Source: Dryocosmus kuriphilus (taxonomy: Eukaryota; Arthropoda; Insecta; Hymenoptera; Cynipidae). Taken from it: DNA of 64,000 nt. The position numbers and the translations under genes were made by a program. The notes beneath the pieces were generated by a model. That model did not search any database. It was not told the DNA's origin and saw only the letters and a program-made list of their open reading frames with translations. The DNA is taken from assembly GCA_038277395.1 (NCBI GenBank), contig CM076190.1:243207256-243271255 (forward strand), written 5' to 3'. Positions 21,605 to 34,079 of this stretch are shown here, in pieces; the first letter of the stretch is position 1, and every line of letters begins with the position of its first letter.

Positions 21605-22077
21605 CTTCAATGTGTTGTCCAATATTCCTGGACAACCTGTATAGTCTTGACTCACCTTAATATCTTCGGACTTGTACACTATTTTTCCTTTCAGGTCTCT
21701 ATATACTTGCTAAAATTGAACTCGATAGTATCCGTTATAAATGAAATTAATTTTTATTCGAAAATTTTGCTGTTTCTGCGCTACGTTTCTTTGTTTTCAA
21801 AGCACGGGGCGTGAAAATTGAGCGCTCAGCACTTGAGACGCTGTGTGTACAGCATGCCGTTCGCCCAGATACCCTATGACGCACAACAGCTTGTACTTAT
21901 CATGTGGCGTCTGAAATTAATTCCCTTTCCGTACAGTTTTCCAAGTATTATTTCGAATTAACACCCAACTATAAACTCGATTATTTCTGACGCCAAAATA
22001 TGCCTATTTTTCTCCTAACTGTCTTTATTTTCGAAGCACTGCGCGCGAACTTGTGCTACACAACGATATGCTCGATT
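21409..22077. repeat. Near-identical long repeat, copy B
   Basis: Partner of 1-676, in direct orientation about 21.4 kb downstream. Unlike copy A it is not truncated, and sequence continues without a gap after 22077. Includes a shorter AT microsatellite at about 21577-21603. The left flank does not share sequence with anything visible, since copy A begins at the window edge. Confidence 0.9.
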
Positions 22078-22790
22078 TGAACTTTATTCCTTCACTGGTT
22101 TTCCCATTCCTGTACTTCCATTATTTTACTTTTAAATGAAATATTTTTTTGCAATTTTACTGCTTCCATAATTGGGTTTCGAGTTTTCTAAAATTTACTT
22201 TTCTTCAAATTTTATTTTCTTAGTTTCAGAAATTTTGCTTTTGGTGAACTTTAAACTTCAATCAATCTCCAATTTCTTCATCCACACACTTCACCACCTA
22301 ATAAACTTCGAAAATCACATAAAATTCGAGGCTCGGGAAATATACATCCTAACGATGGGTTCAATATATTTACGATGCAAAATTTTCGAACATGGTGTGG
22401 AACAAATTACAAACAGCGCAAAATAGCATCAAGTAAATATAAAATCAGAAGTATCAAAAATGTGTGGCGAGGCAGGAGACATGTGCCATGTAAATTGGAG
22501 TCAAAAGTATGGCCATGGAGTTTGATTGAGTGCGAGTATGTGTTTTCTTATCTCGGCGGGAGAAGGAAGAAACAATTAGTGGATATTTGGAATGGTGTAG
22601 AGCATGAAAGGGTCTCACCAGGGAAGGGAGAAGGAAGTGGAAACCGAGAGGTAAAGGTCAAACACGATAATACAGGGGGACTGTCGGGGGTTTAAATAAT
22701 ATATTTTTACTTACAGCAGAGATACGCGTGTAGCGTCAGTTATAAATAATATTGGTTTACGACGGTTGCGCAAAATCAGTACACAGTGCA
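22078..22790. other. Unassigned region with short frames
   Basis: Plus-strand frames at 22172-22426 and 22375-22695 overlap without known motifs, although the second is moderately balanced in composition (RGRRHVPCKLESKVWPWSLI). Whether this belongs to the same mobile unit as copy B cannot be judged, because the equivalent part of copy A lies in the gap. Confidence 0.35.
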
Positions 22791-23299
22791 GACGCGGCAG
22801 CGCAGCTAATGGTTAGCGACGATACGAGATTTCGACAACGGGATTGAATGAATGACACGCTTAAGAGCCAACAAAAGGCTGCGCGAAGCTCAGACTTAGA
22901 ATGCTCCATCGGAGCTTGGAACAAGACTGAATTCGGGCGATTGGCGCGAACCGGCTCGGTCCCGGTCCCCGTCACGCACCCGGCAATATCCGCGTTACAA
23001 TATATATATGGGTTTTTTGGAAAGCTAGTGCAACAGTTGAACTTTCGACCAAGAAACATGACCTGCCAAACAAAGGGGAATTTTGAACAAAACAGATTAA
23101 TTCTGAACCAAAAAAGTTCAACTTTCAACAAAAACAAAAGCATTTTCAATCAACAATGTAACAGTTTAATTTCTGACCTTAAGTGGCGAATTTTCATCTA
23201 AATCGTTGACTTTTCAACTGAAAATATGAATTATCGACCAGAAATGTAATAGTTAAATTTTTAACCTCAAACAAAAGAAAATTTCGACCAGAAATTATT

Positions 23300-26200
23300 A
23301 TTATAGTGTAGGTTTGCGAACTCGGTTGTTCACTGCCTCAGCTACCCAGAAACGCCACGTACCTGTATCTTGTGCATTCTCCATCCAGTTTAAATAATCA
23401 TGTCCTAGCTCGCTTAGATCGTCCCTTACGTTTTCCTCCCATCTGTTTCTCGGTCAGTCTATAGGTCTCTTACTAATCGGTTTCCCCCTTAAAACTTGCT
23501 CCACTGTTCTTTCGTTTCCCATTCTTGCTACATGTCCCGCTCACTTTAATTTGCGCGCTTTCATTACTGTATTAATATCTACTGTCCCGTAGAGAGCATG
23601 CAGCTAATCATCATGCAGATTCTCCATTCAAATTTCCCTTCGTCCCTTTTCGAACTATAGATTTTTTGAGCACTTTATTTTCGAATACTCTAAACTTCTT
23701 CTCCTCTCCTGTCGTCAGCGCCCATGTTTCGCACCCGTACATGACGACCGGCATTATTATCGTTTCTTAAATTCTTACTTTGGTGTTTTTAGATAACTAT
23801 CACCATTTTAGCGACGTTCTCATTGCATAGTAGCACTCATTGCCAATGTGCAGCCGTCTGTTGATTTCCGTTTTAATGTTATTGTCGCTAGTTATAATAG
23901 TCCCGACGTATTTAAACACATTGACTTCAATAAGGCTCACCAATTTCCTTGGTACACCCAAGAACTCCAGAATCCAGTACATTCGTGCGCGTATAATAGT
24001 GTAGCAAGCTTTTTTGAGGTCGATAAATAGCTGATTTATCGCTTCATTAAATTTCGACATCTCTTCTAGCAATTGTTTAATTGTAAACACTTGATCGCTT
24101 GTAGACCGGTTTCGGCGGAATCCACACGGTAGTCCCTAATGATTTCCTGTTTAGAATGGAATGACGTAGTCGTTTCTCCTCTACGGTATACCTTTATATT
24201 CCGTAGCCTTTGTTCGATTCCCAGCGGAAGGTAGGGAGTCATTTTTTCTTTCAAAGTTATTAGTTATAGAGCAGGACCGGCAATCTGTAGACCTGGGTTC
24301 GATTCCCAGCGGAGGTAGGGAGTCATTTTTTCTTTCAAAGTTATTAATTATTTAATAATTTGTCTGGAAGTTGTGATTGCTTAATCTTGTAATATTAGCC
24401 CAGACGTTAAAATGAATGTTTGAATTTTAACATCTTAATTCAATTAACATCAATATACTGAGGTTAATCTTCTTAAGATTACATTGGACAGGATCTTATA
24501 GCACGAAGGTGCAAGTGAAGTTCCCCGATAATTGTTGAAGTTGTTTTATAGGATTTTTTAAAAATTTGTATAATAATAGAGGTCTTTCGTTCGTCTGCTA
24601 TGCGTTCTGTTTTCCAGATTGCGCGTATTGGTTTATACAAATTTACCTTGTGAGGCGAGGGCCCCCATTTTTTGTCAGTTCTTATGGTAGGTCGCCAGTG
24701 ACCATGGCTTTGTTATTTTTCAACTTCCTTATGGCCATTTCTATTTCTTTATCAGTAGGCTCATCAATTAGTAGATCAGCAGTGTGGATTTCATCGAGAA
24801 AAACTTCATCGCGAAATTCGCATACGTTCAATATCTCATCGAAATAAATTTCCATAAATTTAGTCTCGCTGTCGCATCAGTTACTAGGTTGCCATTTTCG
24901 TCCCTCATTACTCCTGATCTACTTTGAAAGCCATTCCTTATAAAATTGATTCCCCTGCATATCTCACGCTGGTTATTTTGTCTATTATGCGTGTTTGTTG
25001 CTAGTATTTTATTCTTTTGCCCCTTCCTTTTCTTGGGTCTGTAAAACCTGTTCCTTCCTTTACTAATCGCGAGATACTTCTTATGCGTTTGATCGCACTT
25101 ATTTTTTAAACTAATTTCTTTGGCCTTCTTTCGCTTCTTAAACCATAGTTTGCACCTTTCTTCTAACCAGGGTTTGCTTTTGGTTACCTTCTTCAAACCT
25201 ATATTAAATTTCGTGGTTGTTTCTATCGCCTTTTTCATATTGGCCCTCAGGATTTCCGGGTCCGCCTCACAATTATCGCTATCATCTCTCTGGCTTTGAA
25301 GAGCATCGAAGCTATTAAGAATCTTTACTTGACATTCAAATGTTTCTATTGATACTTTTAAACTTATCTATATTGAATCGCACTGATTGCTCTGGGGGGC
25401 TAGTCTTCTTTTTTATCGCTATTGTAGATCTTATTTTCGCTATCGCGAGAAAGTGGTCTAAATTAGATCTGCTGTCCTGTACGATCTTCCAAGGAGAATG
25501 CTTTTATGACGTCTTTTGGCAATTAAAACGTGATCAATCTGAATGTGAGTGATACCAACTGGTGATTTCCAAGTGGCCTTATGGATATTTTTATGCCTCA
25601 AAAATGTGGTTTTGACAGCGGGGTGCTTTGAGCTGTAAAGTTTATTACTCGAGTTCCATTATCATTGCTGACCTCATGCTAGCTTTCGGACCCAATTGTA
25701 GGCCTTTTCAACGGTTCTTTTCCAATTTTCGCGTTTAAGTCTCCCAATACTGTTTTTGCGTCAAGCTTCAAGAACTTGTCAAAAACTTGTTAGATTGTTT
25801 CGTAAAAAAGATCTTTAGTATCTTCGTCTTTGTTCTTGGTAGGGCAGTGCACGTTAATTTGCACCTATTTGCAGAAATTGTCTTTTAGTACAATATATGA
25901 CAGCGATCGTTAATGAATTGCGTACCGATATCCGCTTGCGAAATTCATTTATTGATAAGAATCCCGGTCGCCGGTGTGCGCCCTTTAGCTCCCCCATATT
26001 GAAAAGTGTAGTTATCCTTAGAGATTGATGCCTAATCGCCCGGCAAGCATGTTTCTTGGAGTGCTATTATATCAATATCGTATCTCTTTCGTGTCACAAT
26101 GAGTTCTTTAAATCTGCCAGTATATAGACTGCGCATTCGGACTTCCCGCCTTAACGTACTTTATTGTAGTTGTTTGTTTTGGAAGTTAGCCACGATGGAT

Positions 26201-26300
26201 TAAAGAAATTCCGCACGTTGAGATCCTGTTCCGATCACAGGTGAGTCCACCGTCCCAGGAATTATAACCCTTATACCTCCCAAGGTTTAAGTATGGGAGC
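23300..26300 (-). pseudogene. APE-type non-LTR retrotransposon (RTE-like), internally deleted
   Basis: Reading on the minus strand from about 26160: endonuclease block TVLGDLNAKIGKEPLKRPTI (about 25700), then NDNGTRVINF and the region between nuclease and RT (KSKPWLEERCKLWFKKRKKA, RDENGNLVTDATARLNLW). RT motif A follows as NQLFIDLKKACYTI (about 24050). An internal deletion then joins VPRKLVSLIE directly to the thumb FKYVGTIITSDNNIKTEINR, so the YxDD core is gone. Further blocks are YGCETWALTT-like, VLKKIYSSKRDEGKFEW and the C-terminal KPISKRPIDRPRNRWEENVR near 23440. The element ends in a TAATAATAA tail at about 23305, typical of RTE-type elements. Many stops; dead. The 5' end is uncertain and may reach 26840. 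A tRNA-like duplication sits inside at 24210-24350. Confidence 0.85.
24210..24350 (+). repeat. Tandem duplication with tRNA T-arm-like motif
   Basis: TTCGATTCCCAGCGGAGG followed by TAGGGAGTCATTTTTTCTTT occurs twice, near 24213 and 24298. The second copy is preceded by AGAGCAGGACCGGCAATCTG and contains CTGGGTTCGATTCCCAG, a perfect 5-bp stem with a 7-base loop, as in a tRNA T arm and pol III B box. It is probably a small tRNA-derived SINE inserted in the non-LTR element; no full cloverleaf can be drawn. Confidence 0.55.
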
Positions 26301-27480
26301 TTTCCGAGTTTAACAAGGACCGTGTCAACTTGTCGTCAGGAATATTACAGTTGCGCCCTCTTAGCCTAACGTCCGCCTGCAAGGTAATGCGCCACACTCG
26401 CATCAATACCACGTTGACCGTACAGGCGAATTATTCCAAAAATCCCTTGCGGACAGTGTCATCTATATGGTGTTCAACTGGGCAGCAGGATTTTCCTCTT
26501 ACAATATTTTTAGTGTTGGTTCGGGCAATTTTTGTAGGTGGATACGCGCTCCGACTCACCTTGATAGAACCCACGTATTGCGTGTGGACGCGAAAAGGTG
26601 AATCCCCCCGAACCACGGCTGTCGTGTACCTATTTTCTAGCAGTGTGGTCTTACCGCACCCATGACAGGTTCTTATTGGCGGTCCGCGACAGCTTATTCT
26701 TGTATTCGCAGTTAACCTCAGAAACTGTTCAACCTGACGGACCGTTCCTCTATCCGCAACCTGAGGATGCGCTGCGCAGTGTGACAGGAAGCAAACTATT
26801 AGTTTTTTCAACCTGAAATGGAACAGGTAAGTTTTTACCAAAAATATTTGAATTTCTTACCAAAAAAAATTAACTCTTATTGTTTCGAATTTCTTTGTCA
26901 CCATATGTATCCATATTCTGGGTGTACGTGATGAGCCGCTGTAAACGTTTCTCTTGTCTCTTCACCCTACAAGTAGAAAGAATTAAAACATCGCCTCCCT
27001 TGCTTCTTCGTATCTACAAATAGAAGGCACGAAGTCATTCTTATTGTCGAAGATTCTCATTCTATACAACAGCGGGACTTTCAAATTCTTACGGCTTTTT
27101 TAATCAACTCAGGTGCACTTCAGTAGTCAACATTTCTCGAAAAGTATATCTGTCAGTTCGTGCCACTTATTTTATTATTTACTGCAGATTTTCTCATATA
27201 TCTTGCAATTTGTTGAAACTCATTTTGGTTATGTTTCGTTGCTCGTATTCTGAATTAGCTACAGTGAAATACTCGAACATGGATGTTTTTGCTTGTGTTA
27301 TACATCAAAACATGATGCATGTATCATTTCATATTTGAATATGAATTTCAAATTATTTATTTCACTCTTACGCCTATCAATGCTTATTTACTGACTACCA
27401 GCTTTTATATTTATGCCTGTCTTCTCTCTCCAACTTGAATATTGTTTTTTCTCTCTTTTTGGGGGTTCTTTTCCTCGAAT
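26300..27480. other. Possible 5' flank of the non-LTR element; otherwise unassigned
   Basis: A minus-strand frame at 26431-26841 has Cys-containing segments (SCRGPPIRTCHGCGKTTLLE) but no domain I recognise. It could be a decayed ORF of the element at 23300-26300. From 26850 to 27480 I see only AT-rich DNA. An LTR for the following BEL/Pao relic was not identifiable. Confidence 0.35.
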
Positions 27481-29640
27481 ATTTCAAATCTCACAAGTCA
27501 AAATGACTGTAGGGGAAATTGACAAACTGACGACCAACAAACCAATTGAGTGCAGTTATTTTACGATCTTGTATACATTTTCAAGAAATAGGTGCTGCTA
27601 ATCTTATCCGTGGAGCACGCAAGGTTTACATACAGCATCTAGATAGAAATGGGGTCAATTTCAGGAAAAGCATTAAGAGATGCTCGCTTTCTACACAAAG
27701 GAGGATGAGAAACTGCCGTACTTCTCTAAAGAAGTTTTTACTTAAATGGAGTATTTCTATGTAGTCGAAATGGGCAAATTTTTGGACAATTTGGATGCAT
27801 GTGATCGACAAGTAGCTTCTGCAGACAATCGGGATGCTCCAGTTCAACAAACAAATCACGGCCATAGTCCCAACCTTCCGAAAATAGAGATTCCCAAATT
27901 TTCTGGAGATTATTTGAACTGGCCGAATTACGGTGACTCGTTTAATGCAATTGTCTTGGAAAATCCAAAAAGCAAACATTGCAAAATTTCATTATTTCGA
28001 AACATGTCTGTCTGGAGAACCTGCTCGTGTCCTCAGCAATATTTCTACTACTCGGCGGTTAGTAAGTTCTCAGATTGCCGCTTTATGCTCTCTACAGCTA
28101 GTATGCTACGGAATCCACCTCTGAGCTGAAAAATCTTCGTCATGGAACAACATAAGCCATCGGTGTACTGATTGAACCTAAACGATCCGTCGAAAAATGG
28201 GACGGTTGGTTGACCTATATTGCAGTTTAGCGAATTGACCAACATTCTCGCTGGGATTGGGAGGCCTCTATCGGAGGAGAAGTGTGACCACAGACCTTTG
28301 AGCTACTGAAGACTTTTCGCACTACCAGAATTAAGGCCCTCGAGTTCATGTGTCATTTAGTTGGTCCTCCGGCCGCAACAACCTCGTCATCGTCGAAGAG
28401 TTCCTCAAAACATAACAACGGAATTCTTCCTTGAAGGCACATAAAACTACAGGAAAATCTGATAGAAAACCCTCACCTAACGTTAGCTGCAGGCTCTGTC
28501 AGGAGAATCACCAATTAGTTTTCTGCGAAGGAATTATAGCTATATCTCATGCTCAGCGCCAGGAACTTGTGCTTTCGAAGCGCATATATAAGAACTGCTT
28601 TGGACCATATCGAGTTAAAGACTGTCGTTGTAATAAAGTGTGTCGTACTTCTCATGTTCGTCACCATAAATTCATTCACGACCCAACATCATCACTAGGA
28701 ACTGAATCCAAACAGGTGCTTCCGTTAGCATCTTCCACGCCCAACAATCCAAGGAGTGACAGAAACTCGGCAAGGCAACTAGTAAATACTCATGTAACTT
28801 CTAGTGCCTTTGGGCCAAGCCTGCTCGCAACAGCACCTGTACTTGTTGAGAGCAAAGATGGAAGCTATATCCGGGCCCGTTGTATTATAAATCCATGCTC
28901 GGTGGGTAATTTATTTCATAAATCCTCACACAGCGTCATCGACTACCTCGCTGTTTAGCTTCGTTCCATATCTCTGTGTAGGATCTTATAAATCTGGAGT
29001 ATCAAAGAGTATATTCAACCTTCTTATCTTTTTCAAAATTGCTTTTCCGCTTCGCTCTGGAGACAGAACCCCTGGTTATATAGCGACTCAGTAATTACAC
29101 ACCGTCCGATCGAATCGCCCCTCAACCCTGGTCCGGATTAGATGGGCTCGATCTTGCTGACCGGAAATCGAGTGCGAACACAGCTACCCATTTCTTACTT
29201 GGAGCATAAATCTATGCACTCATTATACGGCCAGGCTTGATATCTCGGCCAGACAACAGAGTGATTGCACAGGCACCTTACTGGGTTGGATTCTTTTTGG
29301 ACGACCCACTGGATCAAAAGTACAGTAACAATCGATGAGAATCAAGGTCAAATGTTTTAATCCAAGCCAGGTATCTGCATGTCATATGCAATCAAAAACG
29401 TCTTATCGATTCAACTTCAACGCTCCTGGGATCAAGAGGGGGAAGCTCTACCTGCATCTGCATTACCGACTGCGGCGGAGCAGTTTTGTGAACAACAATA
29501 TAAGACGACACATATTCGTGATTCTATGGACATTAAATTGTTCGCCTACCACTCAAGGGACCTATCAGCGAGCTAGGAAACTCCAGAGCTTAAGCTGAAT
29601 TACTTTTCTCAAGTTGGAAATTTAACTGCTAAAGAATCCG
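27480..29640 (+). pseudogene. BEL/Pao LTR retrotransposon gag-protease relic
   Basis: The gag core reads NLPKIEIPKFSGDYLNWPNY (27880) and, in the next frame, ETCLSGEPARVLSNISTT (about 28005). A spacer follows, then Cys/His motifs CRLCQENHQLVFCEG (28490) and KNCFGPYRVKDCRCNKVCRT typical of BEL/Pao gag. The protease shows SLLATAPVLVESKDGSYIRA then INPCSVGNLF, where the expected D-x-G-S active site reads NPCS. After 28960 come short blocks LLGA and QAPYWVGFFL (29270) and a start of the RT region (ALPTAAEQFCEQQY, 29440). The rest of pol is missing. At least six frame changes. BEL/Pao gag packages the RNA and the protease matures it; this copy is dead. LTRs were not found. Confidence 0.8.
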
Positions 29641-29689
29641 GAACATCATACAGTCTACGCTTTGTATTTGTCTATCTCTCTCTCAGGTC

Positions 29690-30860
29690 ACATGTCGCTG
29701 TCGTTATTTTTGTCGTCGCTGGCGTCGTTGTGTCTTCGTCGTGATTGTCGTTGTCGTTTTCGTCATCCTCTGTTCCCACGATAATTTTCGAAGGACTAAT
29801 CGGATTGGATTGCGCGGTTTTTGACCAGTGGTTATGGTTTTATCATTCAAAAACGGTTTTCACAAAATCAAAAACTCCATTTTCCGGCTAAAATGTGCGA
29901 GAGAAAAAAAAACAGTGCGAAGTAATATTGTTCACCTCAAAAAAATCTACAAATTTTGTTTAAACTGTTTCTTGATGAAATGCACGTATTTTCTTTTAAT
30001 CGAGAAAACGTTATGAAAAATAAAAAACTGTGGTTTCTTGCCAATATTTTCAAGATACAAAAAAATAGTAATAAAGAAACTTTTTCAGCATAAAAAGTTC
30101 TACAAATTCTGTATTAACCATTTTCAGATAAAATGCACGGTTTTTGTTTTAATCGAGAAAACGTTATTAAAAACCAAAAATTCAAATTTCCCGCCAAAAC
30201 TTTGCAAGATACAAAAAAATGGTAATAAGCAAAGTTGTTCACCTTAAGGAGGTCTACAAATTTGGTGTATATCATTTTTTTGAGCAAGCGCGTAGTTTTT
30301 GTGTCATTCGTGAAACATGTTGTGAAATATAAAGAAAACCAATTTTCAGCAAAACTATGCAAGATATGAGAAAATATCAACAGGCGGAATTATTCACCTT
30401 GGAAAGAGCTAAAAAGCTTACGTATTTATAAGACTCATCGTTTTACTTTTAAGAAACGAAGTCCTGCATTGGGAAAATTTGGAAATTCACAAAAAAAAAT
30501 TTACCAAACTACAATGTGTATAAAAAAATTTTCAATTCTCGAGCGCGAAGCGCGAGAGTCGTGATGAGAATGTATTCCTTGAGGTCGATAGTGCCTTAAG
30601 CAAAATAGTTTCTTTTGTAATTTTTGATTAAAAATTGAAATTTAATAGTCTCATTAAAAGTAAGTGTTTTGAAATTTTAAGACCCAAGTAACGAATACCG
30701 AGCACGATGTGCAATGCCGAAAACATCCGAGCGCGAGGCGCGAGGCTTAAGTATATCGGAGCGCGAAGAACGACGACAATCAGATCGCGCGGTGTAGGCG
30801 CGCACATACTTCGCGCGAAGCGCGCGATGAGAATGTGCCAGCGAATCGGGCAGACTTTTT
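29690..30860 (-). repeat. Dispersed GC-rich repeat family, copy 3
   Basis: On the minus strand the GCGC module lies at 30860-30540 and the ACG-rich module at 29830-29690, the same order as in copy 1. In copy 1 the modules are directly adjacent, while here about 700 bases of tandem repeat (29860-30430) separate them. Copy 1 therefore lost, or copy 3 gained, the tandem block. Confidence 0.8.
29860..30430 (-). repeat. Tandem repeat, about 155-bp period
   Basis: Units beginning TTCACCTCAAAAAAATCTAC (29930), CAGCATAAAAAGTTCTAC (30086), TTCACCTTAAGGAGGTCTAC (30237) and TTCACCTTGGAAAGAGCT (30394) share internal CGAGAAAACGTTAT and TGCAAGATACAAAAAAATGG blocks. Roughly 3.7 degenerate copies. Not coding. 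Confidence 0.75.
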
Positions 30861-31074
30861 TGGGTATAAATCTGCGTTTCCTTGCGTTCACCTAATCACT
30901 TCCACGATTATCATTATATTTCCAATCTAATCTGAAACATTTATCTTAGGCAAAAAAAAATACGACCCAAATTACAACAATGGAATTTTCAAAAAAATTG
31001 AATTTTCAGTAGAAAAATATTGGTTTTACAACCAAGAATGTGATTGCCCTTTGCGGCACACATTTTTTTATCAA

Positions 31075-31470
31075 GCAAATTTTACGGTTTTATGCAGCTT
31101 AGAGGATTTTTTGGGGTCGATGATCACGAATCCGGAGCCCGATTTGCAAAATTCAAAATGACGGGTCCAATATGGTGGACGAGTTTCCAAAAAATTAATG
31201 TATTTTCATGAAACTTGGTATCTGGGAGTTTTTACGGTCTCTGATTACGAATCTGGAGCCCGAGTTGCAAAACTCAAAATTGCAGATCTAGTATGGCGGA
31301 CGAGTTTTAAAAAACTAAATGTATTTTCATGAAACTTGTCATCTGGGGTTTTTTCGGGTTGCTGATTACGAATCTGGAGCCCGGTTTGCCAAATTCAAAA
31401 TAGCGGACGCGTTTTCAAAAATTAAGTTATTTTCATGAAACTCGACATCTGGGGTCTTTTGGGGTCTCTG
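31075..31470 (+). repeat. Tandem repeat, about 118-bp period
   Basis: Three to four copies of a unit containing TTTTTGGGGTCG, TGATTACGAATCTGGAGCCC, TTGCAAAATTCAAAAT, GGCGGACGAGTTT and TATTTTCATGAAACTTG, starting near 31105, 31225 and 31345. The GGGTCG...CGAATCCGG block resembles part of the terminal repeat of the transposon at 47220-50311. Confidence 0.8.
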
Positions 31471-31728
31471 AGAATGAATCTGAAGTCAGATTCTGGCTGC
31501 AGATACATTGATTCTCAAAAAAGACTCTCAGCTAATCCTAGCTTGCTCTTGACACTACCCACAACTGATGACGTGGATGCGGTAAACGTGGGTTTTTTGT
31601 TATTTATATAATTTTTTTTGTTAGTTCTGAGTGGTGCTAAGAGTAGGCTGGGATTAGCTGAAAGTCTTTTTTGAGAATCGATTTCTCTGTAGATAATATC
31701 TGACTTCAGATTCATTATCAGAGAATCC
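31462..31728. mobile_element. Fold-back (MITE-like) element with 75-bp inverted arms
   Basis: The left arm 31462-31550 (GTCTCTGAGAATGAATCTGA, GATTCTCAAAAAAGACTCTC, AGCTAATCCTAGC) pairs with the right arm 31640-31728, read in reverse complement, with few mismatches. The loop is about 90 bases of AT-rich sequence. No coding capacity; would form a strong hairpin. Confidence 0.8.
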
Positions 31729-34079
31729 AAAAGAATTTTCAACCAAGAAACATAATTTTTCGGAAAAGATTAATTCTTAGCAAAACTCATGAATTACAAT
31801 AAAAAATAGTTAAAATTCCAAAAACAAAAAAATGAATTCTCAGTCAAAAATGAAACAGCTAAATTTTTAATAAAAGGAAAAGATTCACGTTGAACAAGCA
31901 ATAGTAGAGATCTCAGCCAAAAAATATGATTTTTGAACAAGATGTTAATTCTTAAGAAAATCCAAGACTTTCCAAAAAAAAAAAGTTAGAATTCCAACCA
32001 AAAAAAATATTTTATATACATAAAGAGACCTTTACTAAATACTATAAACCATATTCTATTCTTGTTTTAAGAAAATTTATTTTTCAACAGGAAAGTGAAT
32101 TTTAATAAAACACAAATTCTTAACTGAATATGACGATTTCTCAAACAAGGATGTGAAACTTCACTTAAAGAAAAGAAAAGTTTTCCCAAACAAAAGCAAA
32201 TGCTTTTTGTATGGTTTCATTAATTTAGTCATTTTGTTGCCCTCATTGTCGTTATCATAATTTTAAATCCTAAACTTGTGATTATTTTGTTAATTAATTA
32301 CCATCTATTTTGTATTGTAGATTAAATGCTTTAATTACCTGTACATTCCACTGGTAGAGAAGATGATCCTGAAAAAAAAAAAATGCCGATCTTTTATTAA
32401 CGAATTTTTTCAACGAACACAATTGTACTTTAGTACTTGTAAGCTTAAGCCATTTGTCGTTTTTTAAGAGAATCTTCGCTTCAATTCAACATTTTCAACC
32501 AAAATCATCAGTCCCTTTAGAAAAACGTACAAGTTTCAATAATTTCAGGTTCTCTTAAGAAACCCGAATCGATCCTTTGGCAATCAAATGTCAAAAAAGT
32601 CAATTTCTGCACTGGGTTTTTGAAAGACGTATATTTTAAGTCATATCAGGTGACGATTTTTTTGAAAAACCTTGATTTTTGTTGAACGTTCCCAAAAATA
32701 ACTACGAATGGCTTAAGCCGAGCAGTTAAAGCACATAAATTAAACACTTAAGCCACCAATTAAATTTTCAATAAAAAAGTGAATTTTTGATAAATAATGC
32801 TTATATTTTCAGCAAAAAAAAATAAATTCTTACTGGAATATTTTAGTTTTCAACTAAAAAAAGGCCAATTTTTATAAAATGGTCGATTTTTCAATTAAAA
32901 GAATGAATTTCCATGCGAAAATTTAGAACGGACTTAAAACAAAAAGTACTTTTTTTCAACCAACAATAGTTGAATAATCAACCTTAAAAAGATTTTCAAA
33001 CAGGTATTTGAACTCCGGCTCAAGAAATATAAATTGTCAACAGAAGAACCACTTTTCAGCAAAATAGTTGAACTTTCAACCGAAGATGAATTATTAACAA
33101 AGTCCTTGTATTTGCAAGAAAATAGTAAATTTTTAACCAAAAGGGATGTGCTCTTAATCAAAAATGGAACAGTTTACTGAATACAAAGAAACTAAATTAG
33201 AAACAAAAATTTTTGAATTTTTAATAAAGACATAATTGGACTTCCGTTTCCGATACCGAACGCAAGAGAACTCTTTTGTGTCAGGTGTTGGTTTTTTGGC
33301 TTTGGTGAAGGGCATAAACGTGTGTGGAGGCAGAAAGTGTAGTGAGTGTGGAGATCAGGAGTGGTGGAAGAAGGGTCAGCGAAGGTAAAAGTATTAAGGG
33401 TGAAGGTAAGCTGTGAATGAAGTGGAAGTTTGAGAGAGTGTGTGAGTAGTTGAGGTTAGGTGCGGTGGAGATAGTTGCTGGGTAAGGGGTTAGGAGGTAG
33501 TGTGAGCGGTAAAAGTACAAGGCGAAAAACGTCACGAAGCACAGGGTAAGGTAGGATGACGATGATTAGAAGTCCAGAAACTGACGCCAGAGGCAACAGT
33601 TACCGGACAAACGCACAGAGCGGCAGGAAGCGAGAGGTGATGAGAATGAAAGCGAGATTAGTTGAGGGAAAGAGGACGTGGAGCGTAGTGACAGCAGCGG
33701 TGAGCAAAGGTCTTTAACGCCTGCCAGAGAGGGGATGACTGCCAGAAAAGAATCAGGGACGAGTATAAGATGTCGGCAACCCTGCAACTTACACGCTTTA
33801 ACAGGCTGGGCAGAGTGGGCTTAAATAGGAGATTGGGTGAATGGCGAAAAAAAGGCGAACGCGTCCAGCAGTGAGGGGGAGCAAAAAAGAAAAAGAGAAG
33901 ACGGGGATAGCGATAGCTAGAGAGAGAGAGACAAGGATAACAAAAAAGCTAGGATAAAACGGAAAATTCCAGAAGAGAGGTAGGGGGGATGGAGAGATGT
34001 TTGAAAATTGGAAGCCCTCATAAAAGGGTTTAGAGAAGAAACAAGGTGGGACTTGATGACATGATCAGGCAGGAAAAGT

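Larger units (their letters stand above)
30920..33230 (-). repeat. Degenerate TTGAAAATTCAAC array, reverse polarity
   Basis: Interspersed variants of GAATTTTCAACCAAAAAT, ATAGTTGAACTTTCAACC and AAGATGAATTATTAAC, about 20-40 bases apart, make up most of this stretch, interrupted by the tandem repeat at 31075-31470 and the inverted repeat at 31462-31728. The motif reads in the AACCAAAA direction on the plus strand. The same array continues at 37990-38220 after the non-LTR element, so that element inserted into it. Confidence 0.7.

Noticed and set aside
26431..26841. Zinc-finger gene (SCRGPPIRTCHGCGKT)
   Set aside because: Cys spacing does not fit a known finger, and the frame lies in the likely 5' region of the minus-strand non-LTR element.
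31075..31470. CRISPR-like array
   Set aside because: Units are about 118 bp, degenerate throughout and lack constant short repeats with unique spacers; the genome is eukaryotic.
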